Assembly (NCBI GenBank): GCA_019218445.1
Contig: JAHUUM010000011.1
Span: forward strand, 1-64,000
Length of the DNA stretch: 64,000 nt
DNA from: Weeksellaceae bacterium TAE3-ERU29
Lineage (GTDB): Bacteria > Bacteroidota > Bacteroidia > Flavobacteriales > Weeksellaceae
Direction of reading: 5' to 3'
Part shown: positions 44,764 through 53,807 of the stretch, piece after piece
Layout: each line of letters begins with the position of its first letter
Position numbering within the stretch: position 1 is the stretch's first letter
The notes under the pieces: generated by a model
Databases searched by the model: none
Told to the model about the DNA's origin: nothing
Seen by the model: the letters and a program-made list of their open reading frames with translations, nothing else
Made by a program: the position numbers and the translations under genes

Positions 44764-45120
44764 TTAAGCCATAAAAGGCGGTGCTCTAAGGGATTTAGAG
44801 TCTAATGTGTAGTCTTTTAAAGAAATACTATAAGCATCAATTATTAAGTCTTGATGTTGTTTATATTCTTTATTTTCTTCTAAAATTTGAGTATTACCAA
44901 CTAAAGCACTCCCTAACCCGTTTGATACATATTTGTAATAATCGCATCCTTTTTGTTTAGAGGAATCATGCTTTGATGATTGTTCTGTTTTTTGAAAATC
45001 TTCTTCAAAAATATTATGAGCATACACGTGTACAGGTGTTACACTAAAAAAGTATATCCCTATAAATAATAAAATCAAAAATGATTTTAGAATGTTTGTA
45101 TGTTCTATTTTTGTTTTCAA
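44764..45120 (-). CDS. Small secreted protein upstream of the metal receptor
   Basis: About 118 residues with a hydrophobic N-terminal segment (NILKSFLILLFIGIYFFSV) that reads as signal or anchor. The C-terminus ends SLRAPPFMA. Short secreted proteins ending in an R-x-PP motif often sit next to metal-transport genes in Bacteroidota, as I recall. The start is uncertain: no ATG is present, a TTG at 45132 falls inside the -7 box, and the TTG at 45120 is my choice. Confidence 0.5.
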   Translation of the reverse strand: MKTKIEHTNILKSFLILLFIGIYFFSVTPVHVYAHNIFEEDFQKTEQSSKHDSSKQKGCDYYKYVSNGLGSALVGNTQILEENKEYKQHQDLIIDAYSISLKDYTLDSKSLRAPPFMA

Positions 45121-45129
45121 ATCGTTTTG

Positions 45130-45137
45130 CAAATCTA
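45130..45137 (-). promoter_or_regulatory. Metal-uptake operon promoter, -7 box
   Basis: TAGATTTG on the minus strand, an exact TAnnTTTG match. The spacer to the receptor gene (44658-44763) also holds the inverted repeat ACGCA-N7-TGCGT at 44734-44750, a possible operator. Confidence 0.45.
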
Positions 45138-45180
45138 ATTAAATATTTTTCTATCTCTATAATTTTTAATAGAAATTTAA

Positions 45181-46611
45181 TTATTGACCTATTATAATAG
45201 TCTGATGTGGCGGTAACTCTATACCTCTATTATTATCAGGAATTGGCTGTTCTGTAAATAAATCCAAATTTGTATTAAACCCGTTTAAACTCAATTTAGA
45301 AATATAAATAGGCTTATCGGAATAATTTTGCAGAAAGACTATCATTTCCTTATTTTTAGAAATTATAAACTGGAAAGTATTTTTATTTGCTTTTATTACT
45401 TCCATATTTGCTCTACCTCCGTTATTCCATAAAACTTGGTGATTCTTCAATAAATGATTTAATCTTTTATATAAATTTTGTTTTTTATAACCACCCCAAT
45501 TGATTGTATCTTTTTCAAAGAATTTCAGTTTTTTATCCAATCCTGATTCTTGTCCGTTATAAATTAAAGGCATTCCACCCATTGCATAAGTAAGCACTGT
45601 GAAATTATCTGTATTTTGCCCGAATTTTTCTTTCTCGGTATAATTCCAAGAATTTTCATCATGATTCGTTAAATAATACATAATAATATCGTTGGGATTA
45701 TACTTTTTATCCTTATCTAAAATATAACTATGTATAGATTTAAAGCCTTTTTTACCTTCTGCTATGTTTATTATAGAATCATTAAAAGCCGTTCCGTATG
45801 TCATATTAAATGCGGAATAAAGCTCAGGTTTAGTTCCTTCTGCCAACATAAAAACAGGTTTTATAGAATCTAATTTTGTTCTTGCTTTTTCCCAAAACTC
45901 AAGTGGAACAAGTTCTGCAACATCACATCTATAACCATCTATATCAAATTCTTTTAGCCAATATCCCATTGCACTAATCATAGAATCTTGCATAGCTTGA
46001 TTTTCATAATTTAGTTTTACAACATCTTCCCAATCAGTTCCTTTTGGTTTAATCGGTTTTTTACCTAAACTGTCTAATTCGTAAAAATCTAAGTGTTTTC
46101 TTACCCAAACATGATCCGGCGAAGTATGATTTGCAACCCAATCTAACATTACTTTCATTCCAAGTGTATGGGCACTATCCACCAATACTTTAAAATCTTC
46201 TTTTGTACCAAATCTCGGATTGATTGCTTTGTAATCTTTTATAGCATAATAACTTCCTAATTTCCCCTTTCTTCCTTTTTTACCGATAGGGTAAATAGGC
46301 ATTAACCAAATCACATCTACTCCTAAATCTTTAATCCTGGTAAGTTGTTCTGTTACCTTTTTCAAACTTCCTTCCTTAGAGAACTGCCTTACATTTACTT
46401 CATATACAACTGCATTTTTCGCCCATTCGGGTTGTTCTCTTCCCATATCTTCTTTTGGTTGTTCATCAGATTTAAATATATTTCCGGCAATTGAAATTGA
46501 ATCTAAATCTATTATTTTTTGTTGGTCTGTTACGTTGTTCTCTTTTTTACCGCAAGAAACAATACTTATTAAAATTAATAGTATTAGCACGGTGATTTTA
46601 GAGTTATTCAT
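45181..46611 (-). CDS. Alpha-amylase family (GH13) lipoprotein
   Basis: A secreted glycoside hydrolase of 476 residues that cleaves alpha-1,4-glucans. Lipobox Cys20 (LISIVSC, then GKK) predicts anchoring to a membrane. GH13 regions in order: DVIWLMPIYP, MLDWVANHTS, GYRCDVAEL (nucleophile Asp near 230), AEG (acid/base Glu near 256) and YLTNHDENSW (third acid near 317). All catalytic residues are present. It is not next to the SusC/SusD pair. Confidence 0.92.
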   Translation of the reverse strand: MNNSKITVLILLILISIVSCGKKENNVTDQQKIIDLDSISIAGNIFKSDEQPKEDMGREQPEWAKNAVVYEVNVRQFSKEGSLKKVTEQLTRIKDLGVDVIWLMPIYPIGKKGRKGKLGSYYAIKDYKAINPRFGTKEDFKVLVDSAHTLGMKVMLDWVANHTSPDHVWVRKHLDFYELDSLGKKPIKPKGTDWEDVVKLNYENQAMQDSMISAMGYWLKEFDIDGYRCDVAELVPLEFWEKARTKLDSIKPVFMLAEGTKPELYSAFNMTYGTAFNDSIINIAEGKKGFKSIHSYILDKDKKYNPNDIIMYYLTNHDENSWNYTEKEKFGQNTDNFTVLTYAMGGMPLIYNGQESGLDKKLKFFEKDTINWGGYKKQNLYKRLNHLLKNHQVLWNNGGRANMEVIKANKNTFQFIISKNKEMIVFLQNYSDKPIYISKLSLNGFNTNLDLFTEQPIPDNNRGIELPPHQTIIIGQ

Positions 46612-46641
46612 TATGTTTTAGGAATTTAATATTTAGTTGTA

Positions 46642-46649
46642 CAAATATA
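46642..46649 (-). promoter_or_regulatory. Alpha-amylase promoter, -7 box
   Basis: TATATTTG on the minus strand, 30 bases before the ATG. Confidence 0.5.
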
Positions 46650-46691
46650 ACAATTTGATTAGCTAAAAATCTAACATTTGTCTAAATAATT

Positions 46692-47282
46692 TTAAGTTCT
46701 TAATCCTATTTTAGATTTTTTATTTTTGAAATACTTATATGTTTTGTATAAATAGTAAAAAACAACTAAAACCAATATAAAAGCCAAAATAGGCAAAAAT
46801 ATAGATACAATCCCTAAAATAGAGGACGCTATGGTCTCGGTTGTGGAAACCACAAAATTCCCGACACCTCCTGTGGCTGTAGAAGACATTAAACGCCCAC
46901 TCGCCGTTGTTCCTTTTATAGCAGCAGCTGTTCCTCCTCCTGCAATAATAGCCAGCCCCCACTGAAATATTTCAGAATCTATTCCTGTTAAAGAAAGCCC
47001 CATAAGTAAAGTTCCAGCTAAACCTGCAAGCGGAATAGCAATGCTGTCTAAAGCGTTATCCACCCAAGGAATATAATAGGCTAAGATTTCTACAAATGTT
47101 GCTACGCCCAAAGTTATAATTGCAGTCCAACTGCCAAGAAAAGCCCAACTTTCACCTAAATCTAATCCAAATTTTGCAGCAAGGCTAAATATAAATAATG
47201 GAAGAAATACTCTAAATCCGGCAGCCGCCGACAAGCCTATTCCTAAGCAAAATGAAATAATTATTGAGAGTGTAGTATCCAT
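46692..47282 (-). CDS. DUF4126 family membrane protein
   Basis: A 196-residue protein with five or six hydrophobic segments. The DUF4126 signature is the glycine-rich GLSAAAGFRVFLPLF near the start, the long GGGTAAAIKGTTASGRLMSSTATGG segment in the middle, and GNFVVSTTET. The role is unknown. It is divergent from rmuC, 40 bases apart. Confidence 0.8.
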   Translation of the reverse strand: MDTTLSIIISFCLGIGLSAAAGFRVFLPLFIFSLAAKFGLDLGESWAFLGSWTAIITLGVATFVEILAYYIPWVDNALDSIAIPLAGLAGTLLMGLSLTGIDSEIFQWGLAIIAGGGTAAAIKGTTASGRLMSSTATGGVGNFVVSTTETIASSILGIVSIFLPILAFILVLVVFYYLYKTYKYFKNKKSKIGLRT

Positions 47283-47322
47283 TCTATTTTTGTAATTTAG
47301 TATTTTTTATTAGACAATTATT

Positions 47323-48747
47323 ATGCCGAGTATTATATCGTTAAGTTTAGTTCAATTCATTTTTATCTTATCAATTCTATTTATTCTTTTACTATTGCTT
47401 TTTTACTTTTATTTAAAGCTGAATAACAATAAGGTTTCTCTTAAAAAATATGAGAATCAAATTTTTGAATTAAATGAAAGTTTAAATTCTACTAAAAAAC
47501 AAAATGAACATTTCAATTTAAAAATCATCCAAAGTCAATCTGATAAAATTAATATTGAAAAGCAATTGGAATTATTGAACAATTCTTATAATAATCTAAA
47601 TTCCGAACTTAAAAATGAACGGATTAAAGCCGAAGAACTTTCATTATTGAATAAAGAATTAAATATTAAAAATGATTATTTAAGATCTAAATTAAAGAAT
47701 AAATCAAGTGAATGGGAAAACTTAAATGCTCGATTCAAAGAAGAATTTAAAAATTTAGCTCAAAAGATTTTAGAGGAAAAATCCGAGAAGTTTACTCAAC
47801 AAAATCAACAAAACTTGAATACGCTTTTAGCACCTTTGCAACAAAAAATATCGGTTTTTGAATCTAAAGTTGAACAAACTAACAAAGAATCTATTGAAAG
47901 AAATGCTGCTTTAAAACAGCAAATTTTAGGTTTGTCTGAGCTAAACAAACAAATGTCGGAGGAAACTAAAAATTTAACCCGAGCGTTAAAAGGTGAAAAT
48001 AAAACACAAGGAAATTGGGGCGAAATGATTTTAGAAAGTGTTTTAGAAAAATCAGGCTTACAAAAAGGTTTGCAATATCACGTTCAACAATCTTTCACGA
48101 CAGATTCAGGGAAAAGGCTAATTCCTGATGTCATTATCGATTTACCCGAAAACAAGAAAATGATTATTGATGCCAAAGTCTCATTAGTTGCTTATGAAAA
48201 GTACATAAATGAACCCGACGAACGACAAAAAGAATTTTATCTAAAAAAGCATTTGGAGTCTATACAAATTCATATTCAGAAATTAAGTGATAAAAATTAT
48301 GGACATATCCATCATGAAAACTCACCGGATTTCATTTTACTTTTTATTCCGATAGAAGCAGCTTTTGCAGCAGCCTCTCATATAAAACCGGATTTATATG
48401 CAAGTGCTTTTGATAAGAATATTATTCTGGTTTCTCCCACTACTCTACTCGCTGTTTTAAAAACAATTGATAGCATTTGGCAAAATGAAAAACAGAAAAG
48501 AAACGTTCAGGAAATTGCTAAAGAAGCGGGGAGATTATATGATAAATTTGCGTTATTAATAGATGAAATGCAAAAAGTAGGCAGTCAATTAACAACCACT
48601 CAAAACACTTACAACTCTGCAATGAAAAAGCTAACAGGTAACCGAAACTTAATTAAAAATATTGAAAATCTTAAAAAATTAGGTGCAAAAACCTCTAAAA
48701 ATTTAATGATAGAAAACAGCTTTTTTGATGATGATGAAAGTGAATGA
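47323..48747 (+). CDS. rmuC: RmuC family DNA recombination protein
   Basis: A membrane-anchored protein of 474 residues thought to limit DNA rearrangement. An N-terminal helix (about 9-30) is followed by a long coiled coil (35-140). The RmuC nuclease-like core is near 225-370, with NKTQGNWGEMILESVLEKSGL, KRLIPDVIIDLPENKKMIIDAKVSL and IPIEAAFAAA. The biochemical activity is inferred from the family, not shown. Confidence 0.92.
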   Translation: MPSIISLSLVQFIFILSILFILLLLLFYFYLKLNNNKVSLKKYENQIFELNESLNSTKKQNEHFNLKIIQSQSDKINIEKQLELLNNSYNNLNSELKNERIKAEELSLLNKELNIKNDYLRSKLKNKSSEWENLNARFKEEFKNLAQKILEEKSEKFTQQNQQNLNTLLAPLQQKISVFESKVEQTNKESIERNAALKQQILGLSELNKQMSEETKNLTRALKGENKTQGNWGEMILESVLEKSGLQKGLQYHVQQSFTTDSGKRLIPDVIIDLPENKKMIIDAKVSLVAYEKYINEPDERQKEFYLKKHLESIQIHIQKLSDKNYGHIHHENSPDFILLFIPIEAAFAAASHIKPDLYASAFDKNIILVSPTTLLAVLKTIDSIWQNEKQKRNVQEIAKEAGRLYDKFALLIDEMQKVGSQLTTTQNTYNSAMKKLTGNRNLIKNIENLKKLGAKTSKNLMIENSFFDDDESE

Positions 48748-48788
48748 TAGTTTTATCTTTGCAGGAGAATTAATATAAAACTATACAA

Positions 48789-49493
48789 ATGGAAACATTA
48801 GAACAAAAAACCATAGGCTCTTTTGTAGCTGAAGATTATAGAACAGCATCTATTTTCCAAAAACATAAAATTGACTTCTGTTGCAGAGGCGGACAAACCA
48901 TCACGGAGGCTTGTGACAGAAAAAAGGTAAATAAAGAATTGTTGTTAGAGGAATTAAAAAATATAATGGCTCAAGACGGAAAAAAAGGCGAAGATTTTAA
49001 TAATTGGTCTTTAGATGAATTAGCTGAATATATAGAAAAAAATCACCATAATTATATAGAAGATCAAATTCCTGTATTACTTCAGTTTTTAGATAAACTT
49101 TGTAAAGTTCATGGCGGTCGTCATCCCGAATTATTCGAAATTAATGAGGAGTTTACAAAATGTGCAGAAGAACTTTCTGTTAGTTTACGAGAAGAACAGC
49201 AATTTCTATTTCCGTACATAAAAGAAATGGAAAGAGCAAAGGCAGAAAACAAATCTTTCCAAGCAAAAGAGAGTCCGTTAAATACAATGAAACGTGAATA
49301 TCAAAAAGAAAGCGATTGCTTTAAAAAGATTGCCGATTTAAGTGACAATTTTACTCCTCCGGCAGATGGTTGTACTACTTATCGCGTGGCTTTCCAAATG
49401 TTAAATGATTTTGATGAGAGTTTACGTAAACAAATTCACTTAAAAAATAATATTTTATTCCCTAAAGCTATTGAATTAGAGAAATCTTTATAA
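48789..49493 (+). CDS. ric: Di-iron iron-sulfur cluster repair protein (YtfE/ScdA)
   Basis: A 234-residue protein that helps restore iron-sulfur clusters after nitrosative or oxidative damage. The N-terminal ScdA_N domain has AEDYRTASIFQKHKIDFCCRGG. The hemerythrin-like domain supplies the di-iron ligands: ENHHNYIEDQIP-like HHxY near 78, HGGRHPEL, FPYIKEMER and the C-terminal HLKNNILFPKAI. No sensor gene is adjacent. Confidence 0.92.
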   Translation: METLEQKTIGSFVAEDYRTASIFQKHKIDFCCRGGQTITEACDRKKVNKELLLEELKNIMAQDGKKGEDFNNWSLDELAEYIEKNHHNYIEDQIPVLLQFLDKLCKVHGGRHPELFEINEEFTKCAEELSVSLREEQQFLFPYIKEMERAKAENKSFQAKESPLNTMKREYQKESDCFKKIADLSDNFTPPADGCTTYRVAFQMLNDFDESLRKQIHLKNNILFPKAIELEKSL

Positions 49494-49512
49494 AAAGATT
49501 AATTTAGAAAAC

Positions 49513-49548
49513 AAAAAACTCCGTTTTATATACAAAACGGAATTTTTT
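49513..49548. terminator. Bidirectional ric / sialidase terminator
   Basis: CCGTTTT (49521-49527) pairs with AAAACGG (49534-49540), A-rich on the left and T-rich on the right. Confidence 0.85.
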
Positions 49549-49569
49549 GTTTATTTTATAAAAATATCA

Positions 49570-50622
49570 TCAATCTAAAGCCCAATTAATAGGAATAAGA
49601 CTAAACACTATTTCATCATAATTATTTATTTCGTATAAAATACCCAAATCATTATTTTCTAATTGGGTTAAAGACGAATAAGCAGCGAATTCCGGATTTA
49701 ATATTTTACCATTAGACCATTTCCTCCCATTATCTAAGCTATATTTTATCGTCATATTTTTTCTGGCTTTTTGAGAGTTTGCATTACTAAAAAATAATAC
49801 ATTTTGCTCTCCTACTTTATAATTAAGCATAGAAGCATTACAAGCGGGGTCAGGCAAATCTTTCACTACTTTATCTCTAATTAATTTACCTTGTGGAGAA
49901 AACTCATAAACCTTTCTATATCCTAAATTACGCACTCGTGAATTCAGTAAAATATTTCCATTTTCTAAAGCTACAATATTTGTTTCATCAGCCGGTTTTA
50001 CAGGACCTGCAAACAAACTCCAAGAAATTCCGTTATTTTTAGAATCAAAAATATAAACTCCTTTTTGTAAGTCTACCAATGTCTGATAAATTATTCCATT
50101 TTTTGCCTGAACTGCCCTCCCCGATGTTATAAATTTAAAATCTTTATAAGAATTTTCCGGAGCAATTTGACTTGTAATCTCATAAGGTTTACCCCAAGTT
50201 TCCCCATTATCATCACTAATCACATAAAACTGTCTATAAATATCTTTAGCGTTTACCAAATCCATGTAATTGTAAAACAAAATAATTTCTCCAGTCAATT
50301 TATTTAAAACCATAGAAGCATCAGAGGCAGACTCACCTTTTGGTAAATCCACAACAGTTTCTACATTAGTCCAAGTTTTTCCGTTATCAAAACTTCTTCT
50401 AACTACAATATTTATATCATCGTTATATTTTAAATCTCCACAAGAATTAAATCTCTGATCTACAGCAGCTATCAAAGTCCCGTCTTGTGCCGTAATTAAT
50501 GAGGGAATTCTATAACATCCTCCGTTTAAACTATCTGATTTAGAAAATAAAATCATAGGCATTGGCTTAGTCACTTGCCCGAAGCTAAATATCCCTAATA
50601 ATAAAAAAAGTATATTTCTCAT
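49570..50622 (-). CDS. Exo-alpha-sialidase (GH33)
   Basis: A secreted enzyme that removes terminal sialic acid. Signal peptide MRNILFLLLGIFSFGQ. The RIP motif is YRIP (37-40, Arg38 of the arginine triad). Four Asp boxes are seen: SFDNGKTW (77-84), SDDNGETW (136-143), the degenerate SKNNGISW (194-201) and SLDNGRKW (294-301). Asp101 in SASDASMV is the likely acid/base. At 350 residues it is the compact single-domain form. No sialic acid catabolic genes are in the window. Confidence 0.9.
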   Translation of the reverse strand: MRNILFLLLGIFSFGQVTKPMPMILFSKSDSLNGGCYRIPSLITAQDGTLIAAVDQRFNSCGDLKYNDDINIVVRRSFDNGKTWTNVETVVDLPKGESASDASMVLNKLTGEIILFYNYMDLVNAKDIYRQFYVISDDNGETWGKPYEITSQIAPENSYKDFKFITSGRAVQAKNGIIYQTLVDLQKGVYIFDSKNNGISWSLFAGPVKPADETNIVALENGNILLNSRVRNLGYRKVYEFSPQGKLIRDKVVKDLPDPACNASMLNYKVGEQNVLFFSNANSQKARKNMTIKYSLDNGRKWSNGKILNPEFAAYSSLTQLENNDLGILYEINNYDEIVFSLIPINWALD

Positions 50623-50646
50623 TTACAACAAATTATATTTAATAAA

Positions 50647-50684
50647 AAACTGACTACCTTAATTAAAAATTAGATAGTCAGCTT
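50647..50684 (-). terminator. Terminator of the acidic protein gene
   Basis: AAAACTGACTA (from 50646) pairs with TAGTCAG (50675-50681) plus the flanking CTTT, around an 18-base loop. Confidence 0.7.
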
Positions 50685-50717
50685 TATTTTTTATTACGTT
50701 AATTAAATTCGTAATAA

Positions 50718-50957
50718 TTATTCTTCTTCCTCTTCATCATAAGCCTCAATTTCATTTTCAAAGAAATCAAAAGCTTTTTCTATTAAATCATTTACTTGAT
50801 TTTGGATTTCTTCTTCTCCATCCTCCTCATCTAATTCATCATACCATTCTACTTCATCTGTATGAATATTGATTAAAAAACGAGGGTATTCTGTATGCAA
50901 AACAAAAGCTTCTTCGCACTCAGAATTATCTGCTAATAAAAATTTAGGCATTTCCAT
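50718..50957 (-). CDS. Small acidic protein, unknown function
   Basis: A 79-residue cytoplasmic protein with about one-third Asp/Glu. It starts MEMPKFLLADNSECEEAFVLHTEYP and ends in a run of aspartate and glutamate. It is probably conserved among flavobacteria, without known function. It has its own promoter and terminator, so it is a single-gene unit. Confidence 0.72.
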   Translation of the reverse strand: MEMPKFLLADNSECEEAFVLHTEYPRFLINIHTDEVEWYDELDEEDGEEEIQNQVNDLIEKAFDFFENEIEAYDEEEEE

Positions 50958-50983
50958 AATTATAAAATTTATTTTATTTGTCC

Positions 50984-50991
50984 CAAATTTA
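50984..50991 (-). promoter_or_regulatory. Acidic protein gene promoter, -7 box
   Basis: TAAATTTG on the minus strand, 26 bases before the ATG. Confidence 0.5.
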
Positions 50992-51002
50992 TGATATTAG
51001 TT

Positions 51003-52376
51003 TCAATTTAACAAAGATAATTGTTTGGTTTTAACGTAAAACCTTGAAACCAGGGCAATAGCAGAAAATATTAATCCTGAACCTAAGCCTATCCACATTC
51101 CTAAAGCCCCCATTTCAGCTGAAACTGTAAGATAATACCCTACAGGAAGAGCAATCACAAAATAAGCAATCATTGTAATTATTGCAGGAATAATCACATC
51201 TTGCATTCCTCTTAAACTACCCGAAGCCGTAACCTGAATTCCGTCTGCCAACTGAAAAATCGCCGCAACTATTAATAAACTGGAGGCAATTGTTATTACT
51301 TCTTGATTTTCGGTATAGAAAGTTGGCAATACATTTCTAAATATTATAAACGAAATTCCTGAAGTTCCCATGATTAATGTTGTCATAACAATAGCGGAAA
51401 TTCCGGCTTTTTTCAAATTTAAATAATCTTTTAATCCTAATTGATTCCCAACTCTCACAGTAGCAGCTGTACTAATTCCTACACATAACATAAAAGTTAT
51501 CGAAGCTAAATTCAATGCGATTTGGTGTGCTGCTAATTGGTCTGTCCCGGCTAATCCACAAATGAATGCCGCAGCGGAAAACGTTCCCATTTCAAAAAAC
51601 ATTTGTAATGCTGCAGGTGTTCCAAGTTTAAGTAATCTATTAATAATGAATTTATTATAAACTTTAAATTTAACAGCTTTTAAATATACTTTGGCTTTTG
51701 GTGTTCTTAGCATTAAAGCTAAAAGAATGAAAATCATTAAAATTCGAGAGATTAAAGTCCCTAAAGCAGCTCCGGCTATTTCTAATCTCGGCATTCCTAA
51801 ATTACCATAAATAAAACAATAATTGAAGAATATATTTAATAAATTGGCTAAAATAGTGGCAATTGCTACATTCAAAGTAAGAGAAAGCCCTTCTGACAAC
51901 TGCCTTAACGACTGAAAAATCATTAATGGAATAATAGATGCACCCGCTATTCTTAAATAAGGAATAGCAGCATCCACTACCTCTACAGGCTGTCCCATTT
52001 TATATATTAAAGATTCTATACTATAAAGTATAGTAAGGAATATAGTTGTGATTATTAGATTTAGTAATAATCCATGCGAAAATACTTTTGCTCCTCTTTC
52101 TATTTTATTTTTAGCATCTGCTTGAGCAATTAACGGGGACATCCCAAAAGAAAAACCAAACGCAGTACTCATTATAATAAATAAAACTGAGTTCCCCAAT
52201 GCAACTCCGGCTAATGCAGTAGTTCCTAATTCTATATTATCTACTGTATCAAACCGACCGCCTAAGCCGCCCACCATCACATTATCTGCTACATTTACAA
52301 CCATTTGCCCGGCTTGTGACAACATCACAGGCCAGGCAATTATAAAGGTTCTTTTAAAATGCTCCCTAAAATTCAT
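51003..52376 (-). CDS. MATE family multidrug exporter
   Basis: A 457-residue inner-membrane Na+- or H+-coupled exporter with 12 predicted helices in two bundles. Family cues are the N-terminal AWPVMLSQAGQMVVNVADNVMVG and the similar start of the second half, LLKLGTPAALQMFFEMG. The substrate is unknown. Its gene is 35 bases after the sigma-54-type regulator gene on the same strand. Confidence 0.9.
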   Translation of the reverse strand: MNFREHFKRTFIIAWPVMLSQAGQMVVNVADNVMVGGLGGRFDTVDNIELGTTALAGVALGNSVLFIIMSTAFGFSFGMSPLIAQADAKNKIERGAKVFSHGLLLNLIITTIFLTILYSIESLIYKMGQPVEVVDAAIPYLRIAGASIIPLMIFQSLRQLSEGLSLTLNVAIATILANLLNIFFNYCFIYGNLGMPRLEIAGAALGTLISRILMIFILLALMLRTPKAKVYLKAVKFKVYNKFIINRLLKLGTPAALQMFFEMGTFSAAAFICGLAGTDQLAAHQIALNLASITFMLCVGISTAATVRVGNQLGLKDYLNLKKAGISAIVMTTLIMGTSGISFIIFRNVLPTFYTENQEVITIASSLLIVAAIFQLADGIQVTASGSLRGMQDVIIPAIITMIAYFVIALPVGYYLTVSAEMGALGMWIGLGSGLIFSAIALVSRFYVKTKQLSLLN

Positions 52377-52411
52377 TCGGCAAAAATAAGATTATTGCCT
52401 AAATTATTCAT

Positions 52412-53599
52412 TTATTTTTTTGGTGCAAATGTTTGTACGTCTTTTTTTGAAACCGGATTTTCCCCTAAAATTATTAATCTTTCTACAACATTACGTAACT
52501 CTCTTATATTTCCTGTCCAATCATAAGTTTGTAGTTCCTTTAATGCAGAGGCTGAAAATTCTTTTTGTGTTTTTCCTTGTTCTTGTGCAATGATTCCGGA
52601 GAAATGCTCTACTAATTCAGGAATATCTTCTTTTCTATCATTTAATCCCGGAACTTTTATTAAAATAACAGCTAATCTATGGTATAAATCTTCTCTAAAG
52701 TTACCTTCGGCAATCTCCTTTTTTAAATCTTTATTAGTTGCCGCTAAAACTCTTACATCTACATTTACTTCTTTATCACCACCCACACGCGATATTTTTT
52801 TCTCTTGTAACGCTCTAAGCACTTTTGCTTGTGCAGAAAGACTCATATCCCCTATTTCATCTAAAAATAATGTTCCTTTATTAGCCTGCTCAAATTTACC
52901 CGCTTTATCTTTATGAGCTCCCGTAAAAGAGCCTTTCATGTGACCGAATAGCTCACTTTCTATCAACTCAGCCGGGATAGCAGCACAGTTTACTTCTACC
53001 AAAGGCATTTTATTTCTATCAGACTTTTCATGAATTTGATGAGCTACCAATTCTTTTCCTGTTCCATTTGGTCCTACAATCAAAACTCTCGCATCTGTAG
53101 CCGCTACTTTATTTATAATTTCTTTGATATGATTTAAAGATTCAGAATTCCCAATCATTTCATATTTAGCACTTACTTTTCTTTTAAGTGCTTTATTCTC
53201 ATCTTTTAGTGTCTTATTTTGCTGAATTAAATTTTTACGATCTACAGCATTTCTCACACTATTTAATAATCTATTTAAATCCGGTGGTTTTGGTAAATAA
53301 TCAAACGCTCCTTTTTTTATACAATCTACAGCAGTTTCTATATCACCATGTCCCGAAATCATTAGAAATGGAATATCGGGGTTCATACTTAACGCCTCTT
53401 CTAAAACCTCTACTCCATCTTTTTTAGGCATTTTTATATCACAAATTACTAAGTCGTAATCAGTATCTTTTATTTTAGCCAAAGCAATTTCTCCGTTTTC
53501 AGCTTCTTCAATTTTGAAATCCGGATCTTCGTCTTCTAATATATTTTTCAATACATTACGAATTGCCTGTTCATCTTCAACTATAAGTATTTTAGACAT
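52412..53599 (-). CDS. Sigma-54 activator-like response regulator without DNA-binding domain
   Basis: A 395-residue protein with a receiver domain (about 1-120; phosphorylation site Asp54 in DLVICDIKMP, acidic pocket Glu8/Asp9) and an AAA+ domain (Walker A GPNGTGKE; GSFTGA in place of GAFTGA; NVVERLIILG near the end). It ends right after the AAA+ domain, so the Fis-type helix-turn-helix of NtrC is missing. Its target promoters cannot be inferred. A short form like this occurs in other flavobacteria as far as I recall. Confidence 0.88.
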   Translation of the reverse strand: MSKILIVEDEQAIRNVLKNILEDEDPDFKIEEAENGEIALAKIKDTDYDLVICDIKMPKKDGVEVLEEALSMNPDIPFLMISGHGDIETAVDCIKKGAFDYLPKPPDLNRLLNSVRNAVDRKNLIQQNKTLKDENKALKRKVSAKYEMIGNSESLNHIKEIINKVAATDARVLIVGPNGTGKELVAHQIHEKSDRNKMPLVEVNCAAIPAELIESELFGHMKGSFTGAHKDKAGKFEQANKGTLFLDEIGDMSLSAQAKVLRALQEKKISRVGGDKEVNVDVRVLAATNKDLKKEIAEGNFREDLYHRLAVILIKVPGLNDRKEDIPELVEHFSGIIAQEQGKTQKEFSASALKELQTYDWTGNIRELRNVVERLIILGENPVSKKDVQTFAPKK

Positions 53600-53621
53600 T
53601 TATTAGTTTTTAATATTTCTT

Positions 53622-53629
53622 CAAAGATA
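53622..53629 (-). promoter_or_regulatory. Regulator-MATE promoter, -7 box
   Basis: TATCTTTG on the minus strand, 22 bases before the ATG. Confidence 0.5.
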
Positions 53630-53690
53630 AAGTTTTTAATAAAGAATATAAAATTTGTTTTTATTATTTTAGTTTTCTTTAAAACTTTGA

Positions 53691-53698
53691 TAAATTTG
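53691..53698 (+). promoter_or_regulatory. thyA leader promoter, -7 box
   Basis: TAAATTTG on the plus strand. It predicts a start near 53703, about 120 bases before the thyA ATG and upstream of a terminator-like hairpin. Confidence 0.5.
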
Positions 53699-53702
53699 CA
53701 AG

Positions 53703-53807
53703 AGTACAAAACTTTAAAAAAGTTTTAATAGTTCTAATAATCAATAAATAATGTTTTCAAAATAAAATAATTTATTAAAATCGCTTTCATAAAAGAGCGA
53801 TTTTTTT
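53703..53807 (+). ncRNA. Candidate small RNA or attenuated leader upstream of thyA
   Basis: A stretch with a promoter in front (53691-53698), a small hairpin AAAACTTTAAAAAAGTTTT (from 53707), and a terminator stem AAAATCGCT (53777-53785) with AGCGATTTT (53796-53804) followed by T residues. It has no coding capacity beyond very short frames. Either an independent small RNA of about 100 bases, or a thyA leader in which the terminator controls readthrough. Confidence 0.4.
53777..53807 (+). terminator. Terminator hairpin upstream of thyA
   Basis: AAAATCGCT pairs with AGCGATTTT, followed by TTTATAA. It lies 16 bases before the thyA ATG. No plus-strand gene ends before it within the window. Confidence 0.75.
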
